A DNA stretch of 64,000 nt from Paenibacillus_L residui (GTDB lineage: Bacteria; Bacillota; Bacilli; Paenibacillales; NBRC-103111): assembly GCF_042677205.1 (NCBI RefSeq), contig NZ_JBHTIU010000027.1, forward strand, positions 186,001 through 250,000, written 5' to 3'. Shown one piece after another: positions 1-7,941 of this stretch. Each line of letters opens with the position of its first letter. The first letter of the stretch is position 1. A program made the translations under genes and the position numbers. The notes under the pieces were generated by a model. The model was not told where the DNA came from. It did no database searches and saw only the letters and a list, made by a program, of their open reading frames with translations.

Positions 1-93
1 CTATATTCATCGGAAGAAAGTGATCCTTTCTTTAGTAGGAAGTATGGCGATTTATTGATTCTATGGAACCATACCCGGACTGCCGGAGCGGCA

Positions 94-190
94 CAAGGAT
101 AAACGGCTATCGCCGTCCTTAGGACGGGCGCGTTTACCGATGAAATATGAGATCAGGTATAAGGTGAAACTTATACTTTCTTATATTTTG
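94..190 (+). repeat. Dispersed structured repeat RE1, copy 1
   Basis: First of three copies (others at 27549 and 34921). It begins CAAGGATAAACGGCTATC and contains the 15-base palindrome CCGTCCTTAGGACGG, nested inside a weaker outer stem pairing GGATAAACG with CGTTTACC. A second small hairpin (GTATAAG, six-base loop, CTTATAC) follows. It lies just beyond the terminator of the minus-strand LuxR gene. Bases 1-93 hold no feature I can support; a reading frame is open from the left edge to a TAA at 100-102 that the repeat itself supplies. Confidence 0.85.
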
Positions 191-195
191 AAAAT

Positions 196-222
196 AAGCC
201 GTTCCTTGATGGGGAACGGCTT
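196..222 (-). terminator. Rho-independent terminator of the LuxR/MalT-like gene
   Basis: A ten-base stem AAGCCGTTCC pairs with GGAACGGCTT around a seven-base loop. On the minus strand it is followed by TTATTTTC. It sits directly after the TGA stop at 226-228. T-rich flanks on both sides could make it bidirectional. Confidence 0.8.
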
Positions 223-225
223 TTC

Positions 226-2871
226 TCACAGCAAGCCCAATTGGCGCCCTTTCTCTACGGCTTCCGTCCGGTTGGAGACCTCCAGCTTGGCATAGATTTT
301 GATCATGTGCGTTTTAACCGTGGCAATGGAGATGCACAGCCTCTCCGCTATTTCTTTGTTGGACAAACCGGAGGAAAGCACCGTCAGCACCTCCAGCTCC
401 CGTTCGCTTAACAGACTTTCCGGTTTGTTCCGGTCCCACAGGGAAAGCACTCTATGGACAAACTGTCTCTCCCTGGCGAGCAGGTCGTCCTCCTGTTCTT
501 TCACAAGTTCGATTAATGCCCGCCGGATGGCCTCCCCCTCCAATACAAACGGGGAAACCATCTCATTGGCATAGCTGTAATGGACTGCCTCGCGGATCAG
601 ATTCAACCGCTCCCTCTTGCTTCCCGTCCCGTCCATATCGAGAATAGCCAGCTTCAGCAAAATGGCTTCGACCAGAATCAGTTTGATCTTGTGCTTGCGG
701 GCATCCTTCAAAATATCATCCAGTTGAGCCAAAGCTTTCTCCTTATCGCCCCGCGAGAATAAAATCCGCGCATACAGCAGCAGATCTTCATATCGGCGAG
801 GACGATAATCTTCACCCTGTTCTATCCATTGGGTAAACGAATGGAGCAGCTCGGGGTCCGTTTCACCGATCAGCCATTGGAACTTCAATATCGAAGAATA
901 GTAGAGCGGGTGCTGATAATAAATTCGAAACGCAGCCAGTTGCTTCATCCAATCGGCCGCTTCCGGCTTGTCGTCGCGAAGGAGACACATCTCAATTCGA
1001 TTGTGAATATAGCTGACCTCCATGGAGATGTATTCTTTAGGCAGCATATCCTTCGCCCGTTCGAATAATTGATCCGCTTTATCCAGCTGCATCCTTTTGA
1101 TATAAATGCCGCCCTCTCCAATCAAGCAATTGGCGGCCAGAGGGGTCAGATAGAGGTGGTCTTCCATCAAGCGGGTCAACGATTCATAGATCCGCTCGCA
1201 CTCTTTCAATTCGCCGAGAGACTCCAGAAGCTGGCTTTTGCTGGTCCATGCAAAGTAACGAATGTAAGGATTATTGAACCGGTTCTCCAGTTGAATCGCC
1301 TTATCTATACATTCAAGCGCTTTCGCATATTGATCCCGCAGGCCGAGCAGCAGGGAACTGGACAAATAGATGATGGCCTTGGTCGCCTCGCTTAAACCCA
1401 TCCGCTCGATCTCGTCTATCGAATTCGGATACATTTCCAGACCTTCCAGACTCTCATCTATGAAAAAACGCGTAAATTGGAAAGCATTCCAGAAAACATC
1501 GTCTTTCGGCTTGTCTTGCAGGCGATCCAAAATTTGTCTGCACTTCTCCATTTCCAAATTGCAGAAGTGGTAGAACAGCCTCTGGAACAATAGATCCCGG
1601 CTTTCGATAAGGTATTCCAGAGGAATTTGGCGCAAATAACCCCAGCCCTTAACCGTCTGGCGCATCCTGCCGATCAGTCCGAGCGCTTCCCGGTATTCGC
1701 CCGCCTGAAAATAATGCTTGACGCCTTCCTCCAGATCGCCAGACTGTTCATAAACGATAGCGGCCTTCATATGCCAACTGCGTTTCGTCTCCTCATCCCA
1801 TTCCGAAAATTTCCACCGCAAAAATTCCCCGAACAAGTGGTGATAGCGATAAAGCCCTTCGTCTTCGTCTATCGTCACCAGGAACATGTTTCTGTCGGCC
1901 ATCCTGTGAATGATAGAATTGGCGTGACCTATCCCCAACAGACGGTTACAGATCGCTTCGTTAAAATAGCTTAAAATGGAGGTGCGAATCAGAAATTGCT
2001 TCTCCTCGGGACTTACGGAAGATAATATTTCGTTGGACAAATAATTGATCATATATTTGTTAAGTCCCCGGTTCTGGCCGAACGGCAGCTCCTTCCGATG
2101 AGACCTGGCCAGCGCTATAAGCTGCAATCCGCCCACCCAGCCCTCCGTCCATTGGTTGAGCCGTGCGGCCGACTCCTCATCCACACCCGATTCCAACGTA
2201 TGCTGAAGGAAAAGCACCGCTTCTTCGGCAGAAAATTTCAAATCTTGTTCGTTGATTTCCACATAGCGTCCGGAGACCATCCACTCGCCCAGATACAATT
2301 TCGGGGCTTCGCGGGTTAAGAGAATAAAGCGGATCTGGTCCGGGCTGTATTTCATAAACAGCTCAAAGGTTTGCAGCAAGGACGGATCGTCCAACGTGTG
2401 AAAATCATCCAGAACAAGCGTCAATCCTTGCACGGACCCCAATTGATTAACAAGGAAAATGAGCAGCTTCTCGATCTCCTGCTTCTGGGGCAGCGCCTCA
2501 AAAACGGCGTACAGATCTTCCATCTGCCCGCCCAAATCAGTCTTGATCGCTTCCAGCAAATAATGCCAGAACGAGAACAGTTCGTTATTGTCCGCATCCA
2601 GGTTGATCCAGCGAAACTCCTGCTCCGGATGCTCCTTCATGAATGAAGCGACCAGAGTGGTTTTACCGCTTCCGGCAGCACCCTGCACGACGGCTACTTT
2701 CCCTTCCTCCAACTGCTCCAGCTTCCGGAACAGAGCTTCCCGACGAATGTAATTTTTGCGCGGAGGGGGCGCTTTTAATTTAGCAGGTATCAGCCTTATG
2801 CCGTCCATCCTTATCCCTTCCGAATCCTGTGAATGTTCGGGTTGCAGCGAGCCGCGTCCCCCTCTTATCAT
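226..2871 (-). CDS. MalT-like ATP-dependent LuxR-family transcriptional activator
   Basis: A large STAND-type regulator of about 881 residues, of the MalT family. Near the N-terminus, LIPAKLKAPPPRKNYIRR resembles the conserved entry sequence of these proteins. It is followed by a Walker A motif (GAAGSGKTT, about residues 64-72) and a Walker B-like LVLDDFH. The middle is helical and TPR-like. The last 65 residues form a LuxR HTH (LSERELEVLTVLSSGLSNKE ... ATVKTHMIKIYAKL). MalT-type proteins bind ATP and a small inducer and then activate transcription; the inducer here is unknown. The start chosen is an ATG with GGGGAGG seven bases upstream; a second ATG at 2808 with AAGGG is also possible. The gene follows the ABC exporter operon by about 180 bases, so it may regulate that exporter. 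Confidence 0.88.
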   Translation of the reverse strand: MIRGGRGSLQPEHSQDSEGIRMDGIRLIPAKLKAPPPRKNYIRREALFRKLEQLEEGKVAVVQGAAGSGKTTLVASFMKEHPEQEFRWINLDADNNELFSFWHYLLEAIKTDLGGQMEDLYAVFEALPQKQEIEKLLIFLVNQLGSVQGLTLVLDDFHTLDDPSLLQTFELFMKYSPDQIRFILLTREAPKLYLGEWMVSGRYVEINEQDLKFSAEEAVLFLQHTLESGVDEESAARLNQWTEGWVGGLQLIALARSHRKELPFGQNRGLNKYMINYLSNEILSSVSPEEKQFLIRTSILSYFNEAICNRLLGIGHANSIIHRMADRNMFLVTIDEDEGLYRYHHLFGEFLRWKFSEWDEETKRSWHMKAAIVYEQSGDLEEGVKHYFQAGEYREALGLIGRMRQTVKGWGYLRQIPLEYLIESRDLLFQRLFYHFCNLEMEKCRQILDRLQDKPKDDVFWNAFQFTRFFIDESLEGLEMYPNSIDEIERMGLSEATKAIIYLSSSLLLGLRDQYAKALECIDKAIQLENRFNNPYIRYFAWTSKSQLLESLGELKECERIYESLTRLMEDHLYLTPLAANCLIGEGGIYIKRMQLDKADQLFERAKDMLPKEYISMEVSYIHNRIEMCLLRDDKPEAADWMKQLAAFRIYYQHPLYYSSILKFQWLIGETDPELLHSFTQWIEQGEDYRPRRYEDLLLYARILFSRGDKEKALAQLDDILKDARKHKIKLILVEAILLKLAILDMDGTGSKRERLNLIREAVHYSYANEMVSPFVLEGEAIRRALIELVKEQEDDLLARERQFVHRVLSLWDRNKPESLLSERELEVLTVLSSGLSNKEIAERLCISIATVKTHMIKIYAKLEVSNRTEAVEKGRQLGLL

Positions 2872-3050
2872 GCCAGACCTCCCCACTAACATCAATATGC
2901 TTCCGAGTCAGAAGAACCGTCCAAATCCGTGATTTCCAGCCCTCCGAAGCCAAGCCTCCCGTGAATGCGGGAGGTATCCATCCGGCTGGCGGATGAAAAA
3001 CCCTGCCTTGCTTTTATTAGCGGGCAGATATTCGGACAGGATACCACGGT

Positions 3051-4034
3051 TCAATACCTTCCTTCCGCCAGTCTCTTCCGGCAGAGCCCCCAGCCCGCGA
3101 GGAAGAACAATCCGGACAGCAGAAGCAGATAGCCGACAGACCAAGCCCAATCTTCCATAGCCGCCTCTCGCTCGAGAGCCTGCACGACGGTCAGGAACTG
3201 CTTTTGCGGCAGAACGGCTACAAGCCATTTCATCCCGCCTTCGGGCGTGAAGCTGTAGAAGCTGCCTGAAAGCAGCGAAGTCAACAAAATGAGGCTTCCT
3301 GCGAGCGTCATCATCTGATCGCTGTTCTCGATCCACGACGACATGAAAAGGGCGAAGGCGGTAGCAACCAGTGCCAGCAGGCCAAGCAGCCAGGCATATT
3401 GAAGCAGTCCAAGCCCGATATCGATATGGAGCAGCTGGGAGGCGGCGGCCATCAAGCCGAAGGTAGGAACGTAGACGATGATCCAACAAAAAAGGCACTG
3501 CGCAAACAGGTAGCTGCCTGCTCGAACTGGGGAAGTAAGCATTCGGCGGAACGTCCCGTTCGCCTTGTCCTCCGGAAAGAAGGTCATGAATAGAAAGCCT
3601 TCCAGCAAAATAACCATAACTAGAAATCCCAGTATATTGGTGCCTACCCCCCTCTTGCCATCCGCGGTCACCAACCGGTCGGGATGTGCCAGCGCCTGCT
3701 CCAGCTTCGCGGTAATTGGTTCGCCCTTGATCGCCTCGATGGAATAGCTTCCGTTCCCTTGGTCGGTCAAAACAGCGTCATACTTATTGCGGACTAGCTG
3801 CGACTTCGGTGGAGCGGCATCCAGCGGCTCCACCTTGTAAGCTTGGCGGACGTTCGCCGGCAGGGAATCCGGTTCGCCTACCACCGCGATTCTACCCTTC
3901 ATTTCCAATGCCGATGTCAAATAAATGGCCAGCGCCATAACCGCTATCGTTATGCTTAACGTGAGCAGCAGATAAGCTTTGCGGTTCATCATGCGATAAA
4001 CGTTATTTTTAAATACTTGTGCCATTCCGTTCAT
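3051..4034 (-). CDS. ABC-2 type transporter permease (second subunit)
   Basis: A 327-residue ABC-2 permease. An N-terminal membrane segment (about 15-43) is followed by an extracytoplasmic loop of about 120 residues, then a block of five or so hydrophobic segments with the ABC-2 sequence FFPEDKANGTFRRMLTSPV just before the membrane domain. It would pair with the neighbouring permease and the ATPase to form an exporter. Its ATG overlaps the TGA of the upstream permease (ATGA), which indicates translational coupling. The substrate cannot be read from sequence. Drug, peptide or lipid export, or self-resistance, are the usual roles of this architecture. A frame on the same strand at 2908-3498 is only a shadow. 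Confidence 0.88.
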   Translation of the reverse strand: MNGMAQVFKNNVYRMMNRKAYLLLTLSITIAVMALAIYLTSALEMKGRIAVVGEPDSLPANVRQAYKVEPLDAAPPKSQLVRNKYDAVLTDQGNGSYSIEAIKGEPITAKLEQALAHPDRLVTADGKRGVGTNILGFLVMVILLEGFLFMTFFPEDKANGTFRRMLTSPVRAGSYLFAQCLFCWIIVYVPTFGLMAAASQLLHIDIGLGLLQYAWLLGLLALVATAFALFMSSWIENSDQMMTLAGSLILLTSLLSGSFYSFTPEGGMKWLVAVLPQKQFLTVVQALEREAAMEDWAWSVGYLLLLSGLFFLAGWGLCRKRLAEGRY

Positions 4035-4780
4035 ACATAATCCTCCGCTCTAAAGGAAAGTTTGCAGCCCCATGCCAAGACGAGCGAGCCAGCCAGACAG
4101 ATCGCCAACGTCGGAAGCAGTATCCCGAGGTCGTAATCATAGATGATTCGGAAGACGCCTTCCGCCACCCACTTGACCGGAGACAGGCCGGAGATCGTCT
4201 CGGCGACCTTGCCCAATCCGTCCCATGGAAAGAACAAGCCCCCGGCCAGAGCGGATACATTGTTGATGATACTGAGCAGTTTGTTCGCCAATTCCTCGCT
4301 TTTGAAAATACAGCAAAACAGGATACCAAGCGAACAGGAAAACAAATTGAACCCGATCAGCAGAAGCAGAACGTATCCCATATTGGCTCCCCCGATCCCG
4401 ATGCCGCAGACGGCTAACACCCCGGCGATTAAACAGAGGCAGGCGGTAGTGAATACGAAAGTGGCGGCTATTTTGGACAGGTAGATATAAGACCCGGGCA
4501 AGGGAGCATACAGAATCCGCAAATTGCTCGGCCTGATGCTTCTTTCCATAAAGCTGTTTGCAGCGGTTATCGAAACGTTAAGCACCATGAAAATCATTAT
4601 GGTAATTCCGTAATAGTCATAAGAGGATACTTCTCCGCCGGCATAGATTCCGCTTCCTATATAGCCAAGCACCAGCACCAGCAGCAGAGGAAATATCGTA
4701 TTCACGGAAACCAGAATCGGACTGAGCAGCAGGTTGAGCAAATCCCGTCTGAAGATGGCATAGAAGCCTCGTAGCCTCAT
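4031..4780 (-). CDS. ABC-2 type transporter permease (first subunit)
   Basis: A 249-residue integral membrane protein with six predicted hydrophobic segments and a typical ABC-2 layout (short cytoplasmic N-terminus MRLRGFYAIFRRDLLNLLL, then the membrane block). The sequence SFMERSIRPSNLRILYAPLP between the second and third segments matches the coupling-helix region of ABC-2 permeases. A GGGGGG Shine-Dalgarno lies seven bases before the ATG. It sits 11 bases after the ATPase gene and overlaps the following permease by four bases, so the three genes form one operon. Two unequal permeases (249 and 327 residues) with one ATPase suggest a heterodimeric channel. Confidence 0.88.
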   Translation of the reverse strand: MRLRGFYAIFRRDLLNLLLSPILVSVNTIFPLLLVLVLGYIGSGIYAGGEVSSYDYYGITIMIFMVLNVSITAANSFMERSIRPSNLRILYAPLPGSYIYLSKIAATFVFTTACLCLIAGVLAVCGIGIGGANMGYVLLLLIGFNLFSCSLGILFCCIFKSEELANKLLSIINNVSALAGGLFFPWDGLGKVAETISGLSPVKWVAEGVFRIIYDYDLGILLPTLAICLAGSLVLAWGCKLSFRAEDYV

Positions 4781-4791
4781 TGCAAGCCCCC

Positions 4792-5730
4792 CTAATTCCG
4801 CAGCGTTCTTCCGGTCAGCTTGAGAAACACCATCTCCAAACTGGCCGATGAAGTAGCCATATTTTGAATTCTCATACCTGCATGGATGAGAGTGTGGATG
4901 ATTCTGTCCAAATTTTCAATTCCCTTTAGCGTCGTCACGCGAATATGATTCTCGCCGACCTGCACCCGCTTCACCCCGTCAATCCGGTACAGCTCGTCTT
5001 CGTTCAGGCCGATCGTATTCTCCACGTCAATTTCGTAAAGCTTCTCCTCCTCCAGGCATTCCTTCAACGACTCCTTCGTCCCGTCCGCTATGATGCGCCC
5101 GTGATCGATGATGACGATGCGGGTGGAGATCTCCTCGACTTCTTCCATGTAATGGGTCGTATAAATAATACTGGCCCCCTGCTCCTTTAGCCGGACGATC
5201 GATTCCAAGATATGATTGCGGGACTGCGGATCGATGCCGACCGTAGGCTCATCCATAATGATGACCTGCGGCTTGTGAGCAATAGCGCAGGCGATATTGA
5301 GCCTTCGCTTCATCCCTCCGGAGAAGGTTCTCGGCTTGTCCCGCTTTCTCTCCGAGAGGCCGACGAAGGCCAGCGCTTCATCCGCCCTCCGCTGCAGCTC
5401 CTGCCCCCGCAATCCGTACAAGGAAGCGAAAAATTTGACATTCTGCTCGGCCGTAATTTCCTCGTAAATGGCCAAGTCCTGCGGGACGATTCCCAATTGC
5501 CGCTTGAAGCGGGCGGCATTCGCCCCCACCTTCTCCCCCTGAAAGAGGATCTCTCCGCGGTCGTAACGGAGTGCCGTCGACAAGATATTAATGGTCGTGC
5601 TCTTCCCTGCCCCGTTGGGGCCGAGGAAGCATAAAATTTCCCCCGGATAAACCTCGAACGATATATTCTGCAGCGCTTTGCGATTTTTAAAGCTCTTCTC
5701 CAGCAGCTTCACTTCAATAATCGGCTTCAT
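4792..5730 (-). CDS. ABC transporter ATP-binding protein (ABC-2/DrrA type)
   Basis: The ATPase of a three-gene exporter, about 312 residues. It shows Walker A GPNGAGKS (near residue 40), a Q-loop (VPQDLAIYEE), the signature FSGGMKRRL, Walker B VIIMDEPTVGIDP and an H-loop histidine (IYTTHYMEE). A C-terminal domain of about 90 residues follows, as in DrrA/CcmA-type ATPases. The gene starts an operon with two permeases 11 bases downstream. In-frame GTG codons at 5742 and 5736 are alternative starts; the ATG was preferred although its AAGGAG lies 11 bases upstream. The resemblance of the operon to the SagGHI exporters of TOMM clusters is noted under findings. Confidence 0.92.
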   Translation of the reverse strand: MKPIIEVKLLEKSFKNRKALQNISFEVYPGEILCFLGPNGAGKSTTINILSTALRYDRGEILFQGEKVGANAARFKRQLGIVPQDLAIYEEITAEQNVKFFASLYGLRGQELQRRADEALAFVGLSERKRDKPRTFSGGMKRRLNIACAIAHKPQVIIMDEPTVGIDPQSRNHILESIVRLKEQGASIIYTTHYMEEVEEISTRIVIIDHGRIIADGTKESLKECLEEEKLYEIDVENTIGLNEDELYRIDGVKRVQVGENHIRVTTLKGIENLDRIIHTLIHAGMRIQNMATSSASLEMVFLKLTGRTLRN

Positions 5731-5773
5731 CTGCACTATCACTCCTTCCGGAACCTATCGTACCGCGAAGGAA

Positions 5774-5803
5774 TAAAAAAAGAATCAACCGAATGGTTGA
5801 TTC
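5774..5803 (-). terminator. Rho-independent terminator of the lipoprotein gene
   Basis: A perfect nine-base stem GAATCAACC / GGTTGATTC with a four-base loop, followed on the minus strand by TTTTTTTATT. It lies 20 bases past the stop of the lipoprotein gene and so separates that gene from the ABC operon. Confidence 0.9.
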
Positions 5804-5823
5804 TGAAGGTTGATTCTATCCGT

Positions 5824-6837
5824 TCATTCCGTTCCAAGGTCCGAAAGAGGAACGACCAGGGACTCTTCGAATGCGAAGAAGGCCGATCCCAGCTTCCATT
5901 CCGTATCCTCTTCAAGATCGTAACGCCCATTCGCGTTCAAGTCTGCGTAGAACACGACCGAGCCGAAACCGTTCGTCGGCCGCTTGAGAGGTATGGCTGC
6001 CGAGAATTCACCGTTATCCCGGACTTCGATTTTCCCTTCCGCCAGAAAATGATGTCCGTCCTCGACCTGGTAGAAGAAGTAAGGCAGGCTTACCCCTTTG
6101 ATCTTGCCCGACAGCTGCAGCGCAAGCTCCGAGACGGTCTCGGGCAGAGGATCCAGAATCACTTCCGTCTCCCTGGTTACTTCTGCAAAAGCCCCGTTCT
6201 CCCACTTCAAAGTTTTGGAGGCTGTTTCGCCCATAAGCTGATCATAGGCCTGGTACGACACTTCTCCCGGCCCCGTCCGCTCCAATCTTACGGAGTAACG
6301 GCTTCCCTCCCCGCCGCTTATGTATAGCTCCGACTGACCTTCAACCGGAAGTTCACGAATCCGGTCATCGTCTCCAACGGAAAACAGCTTGTACAGCTTG
6401 CCGTTGCTGTTCATATTCTGGCCCAGTGTAAAATCCGGCAGGCCGTCGCCATTGTAATCCTCCATAACGAGCTCGAAGGGATCGACGAACGTCAAGGTTT
6501 GCCCGTTGTAAAAATCGTTGATACCGGTCGTACCGAGCACTTCGCCCGCCTCATCGCTGATTTCAAATACGAAATCTCCTTCATAATTGGCCCCCTGGTA
6601 AGGCCCGGGATTCCGGTCTTCATAATACTTGCCGTCTACCAGCTTAATCTTTAATATTTTGCGGCTCTCGGGAATCGGAGTCTCTGAAACCGTCATCGGA
6701 GTATCTACCGTGATCTTGTTATTATCGGCTTCCGGAGTGTTCGCGGGAACCGGCATGTCGCTGCGGGCTCCCTGTACCGGGTTCGAACAAGCGGCGGCTA
6801 GAACAAGCATTGCCATGGATAGCATCAACTTCTTCAT
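5824..6837 (-). CDS. Secreted lipoprotein with calcium-loop motifs, function unknown
   Basis: A 337-residue lipoprotein. The N-terminus has two lysines, a hydrophobic core and a lipobox (LAAAC, Cys17), so it should be acylated and held on the outer face of the membrane. Two DxDxDG-like loops are visible: DYNGDGLPDF (about residue 128) and DLNANGRYDLEED (near 308). These resemble FG-GAP/EF-hand-like calcium-binding turns. The N-terminal 30 residues after the Cys are a Pro/Thr-rich linker. I do not recognise a named family. It has its own promoter (6902-6930) and terminator. RBS GAGGAGG is correctly placed before the ATG. Confidence 0.8.
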   Translation of the reverse strand: MKKLMLSMAMLVLAAACSNPVQGARSDMPVPANTPEADNNKITVDTPMTVSETPIPESRKILKIKLVDGKYYEDRNPGPYQGANYEGDFVFEISDEAGEVLGTTGINDFYNGQTLTFVDPFELVMEDYNGDGLPDFTLGQNMNSNGKLYKLFSVGDDDRIRELPVEGQSELYISGGEGSRYSVRLERTGPGEVSYQAYDQLMGETASKTLKWENGAFAEVTRETEVILDPLPETVSELALQLSGKIKGVSLPYFFYQVEDGHHFLAEGKIEVRDNGEFSAAIPLKRPTNGFGSVVFYADLNANGRYDLEEDTEWKLGSAFFAFEESLVVPLSDLGTE

Positions 6838-6901
6838 ATTTCTCCTCCTCGATCTGGCTCAAGCGAAGTTGTCGTTCCTTTCGGAAATAAGTATTAAGAT
6901 C

Positions 6902-6930
6902 ATAATACATTTGCTTTGGTATCATGTAAA
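6902..6930 (-). promoter_or_regulatory. SigA-type promoter of the lipoprotein gene
   Basis: On the minus strand, TTTACA (6930-6925) and TATTAT (6907-6902) are separated by exactly 17 bases. The -10 lies about 65 bases upstream of the ATG at 6837. Confidence 0.7.
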
Positions 6931-6996
6931 TGTTTTCCTTACAAAAAGCGGAGGCATCCCCTCACCGCGTTCAACAAAGCACCGCACAGAAAGTAT

Positions 6997-7024
6997 GTTC
7001 GCCAACGAACAACTATGGTACAAT
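6997..7024 (+). promoter_or_regulatory. Extended -10 promoter with inverted repeat, upstream of the SAP-domain gene
   Basis: TGGTACAAT (7016-7024) is a good extended -10 element. The inverted repeat GTTCG-CCAA-CGAAC (6997-7010) covers the place of the -35 and may be an operator. Its half-sites face the opposite way to a LexA box, so this is not an SOS site. Confidence 0.5.
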
Positions 7025-7086
7025 TTTGATTAATGTGACTAAGGGGCAAGCAATAAACGATCACGGTTAAAAGGGGAGGAGCAAAT

Positions 7087-7722
7087 ATGAATCCATCACG
7101 TCCGGAATTTTCCACTGAGCTTACGGTAGAGGAATTCGATAGACATTATTGGTATAAAGAGGAACTGGAGAATATCTGCCGCCTGCATAACATCCCCGCA
7201 ACAGGGACCAAAGCCGAATTGCTATTCCGAATCAAGAAATGGTTGGGCGGAGAAGTTACCACCGACCAGCGGAAGGCCAATAGTTCCATTCGAATGAAGA
7301 AAGAGCCCGTAGAAATATCGTTGGATACCCGGCTCATACCGGATGGCTTCAAATTTAATCAGAAGGCCCGGGAATTCTTTGCCCGCTACTATAAACAGCC
7401 CCGTTTCTCGTTTACCAAGGAAATGGCGGCGGCATTAAGGGAAGCAGAGCGCCGCGGGGATCTGGACATGACTGTCGCCGATTTGATCGATATCTATGAA
7501 GGAAAGAAACAAGCGGGCGGCCCGGAGGAAAGCACCTACCAGTGGAACCAATTTGTTAAAGACTTTAATCAAGATCCGAATTCGAAAGCGATCCGCAAAG
7601 ACCGAATGAAGGTGGCTGCCCATCTGTGGAGGCAAGTGCGGGACCAGCCCGGACGGAAAAAATACTCTCCACGCCTACTGGAGAATTATTTGAGAAATAA
7701 CTCTGAAACGACTTCAAAATAA
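7087..7722 (+). CDS. SAP-domain protein (DUF6434-like)
   Basis: A 211-residue soluble protein. Residues about 10-52 form a SAP-like helix-extension-helix (EEFDRHYWYKEELENICR ... TGTKAELLFRIKKWLGG), a fold that usually binds DNA. The remainder is basic and helical, with FKFNQKAREFFARYYKQP and a C-terminal WRQVRDQPGRKKYSPRLLEN segment seen in DUF6434-type proteins. The RBS GGGGAGGAG precedes the ATG by about seven bases, and an extended -10 promoter lies about 60 bases upstream. It is one of only three genes on the plus strand and is divergent from the lipoprotein gene. Its role is unknown; nucleoid or regulatory DNA binding is inferred from the SAP fold only. The 219 bases after it hold nothing I can identify. 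Confidence 0.82.
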   Translation: MNPSRPEFSTELTVEEFDRHYWYKEELENICRLHNIPATGTKAELLFRIKKWLGGEVTTDQRKANSSIRMKKEPVEISLDTRLIPDGFKFNQKAREFFARYYKQPRFSFTKEMAAALREAERRGDLDMTVADLIDIYEGKKQAGGPEESTYQWNQFVKDFNQDPNSKAIRKDRMKVAAHLWRQVRDQPGRKKYSPRLLENYLRNNSETTSK

Positions 7723-7941
7723 TTCCTATCCGAAGACACCTGGAAATACCCCATGTTCAGAGCCCTATAATCGCGACACAAGTCGGATAGCGCTATTGGC
7801 TATGAAATAAAGACAGCGACACCAGGTTGCTCTTTATGGAATTGCTCGATTGGAGCCGCGAAATCATCCTATCGGGCAGCCGGCTATTTGAGGTCGAACC
7901 GAATCTTTCCTGTACTAGAGGCTGGACTGGCCGCCCGGCAT

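Noticed and set aside
1..102. Plus-strand frame open from the left edge to TAA at 100-102
   Set aside because: Too short to judge; a second frame is also open for most of this length, and the stop is supplied by the RE1 repeat.
2908..3498. A 196-codon minus-strand frame overlapping the second ABC permease
   Set aside because: It is out of frame with the permease, basic and low in family features, and begins inside the permease gene; the permease has clear ABC-2 motifs and an ATGA overlap with its partner.
6997..7010. LexA box upstream of the SAP-domain gene
   Set aside because: The half-sites are GTTCG...CGAAC, the reverse order of CGAAC...GTTCG required for LexA.
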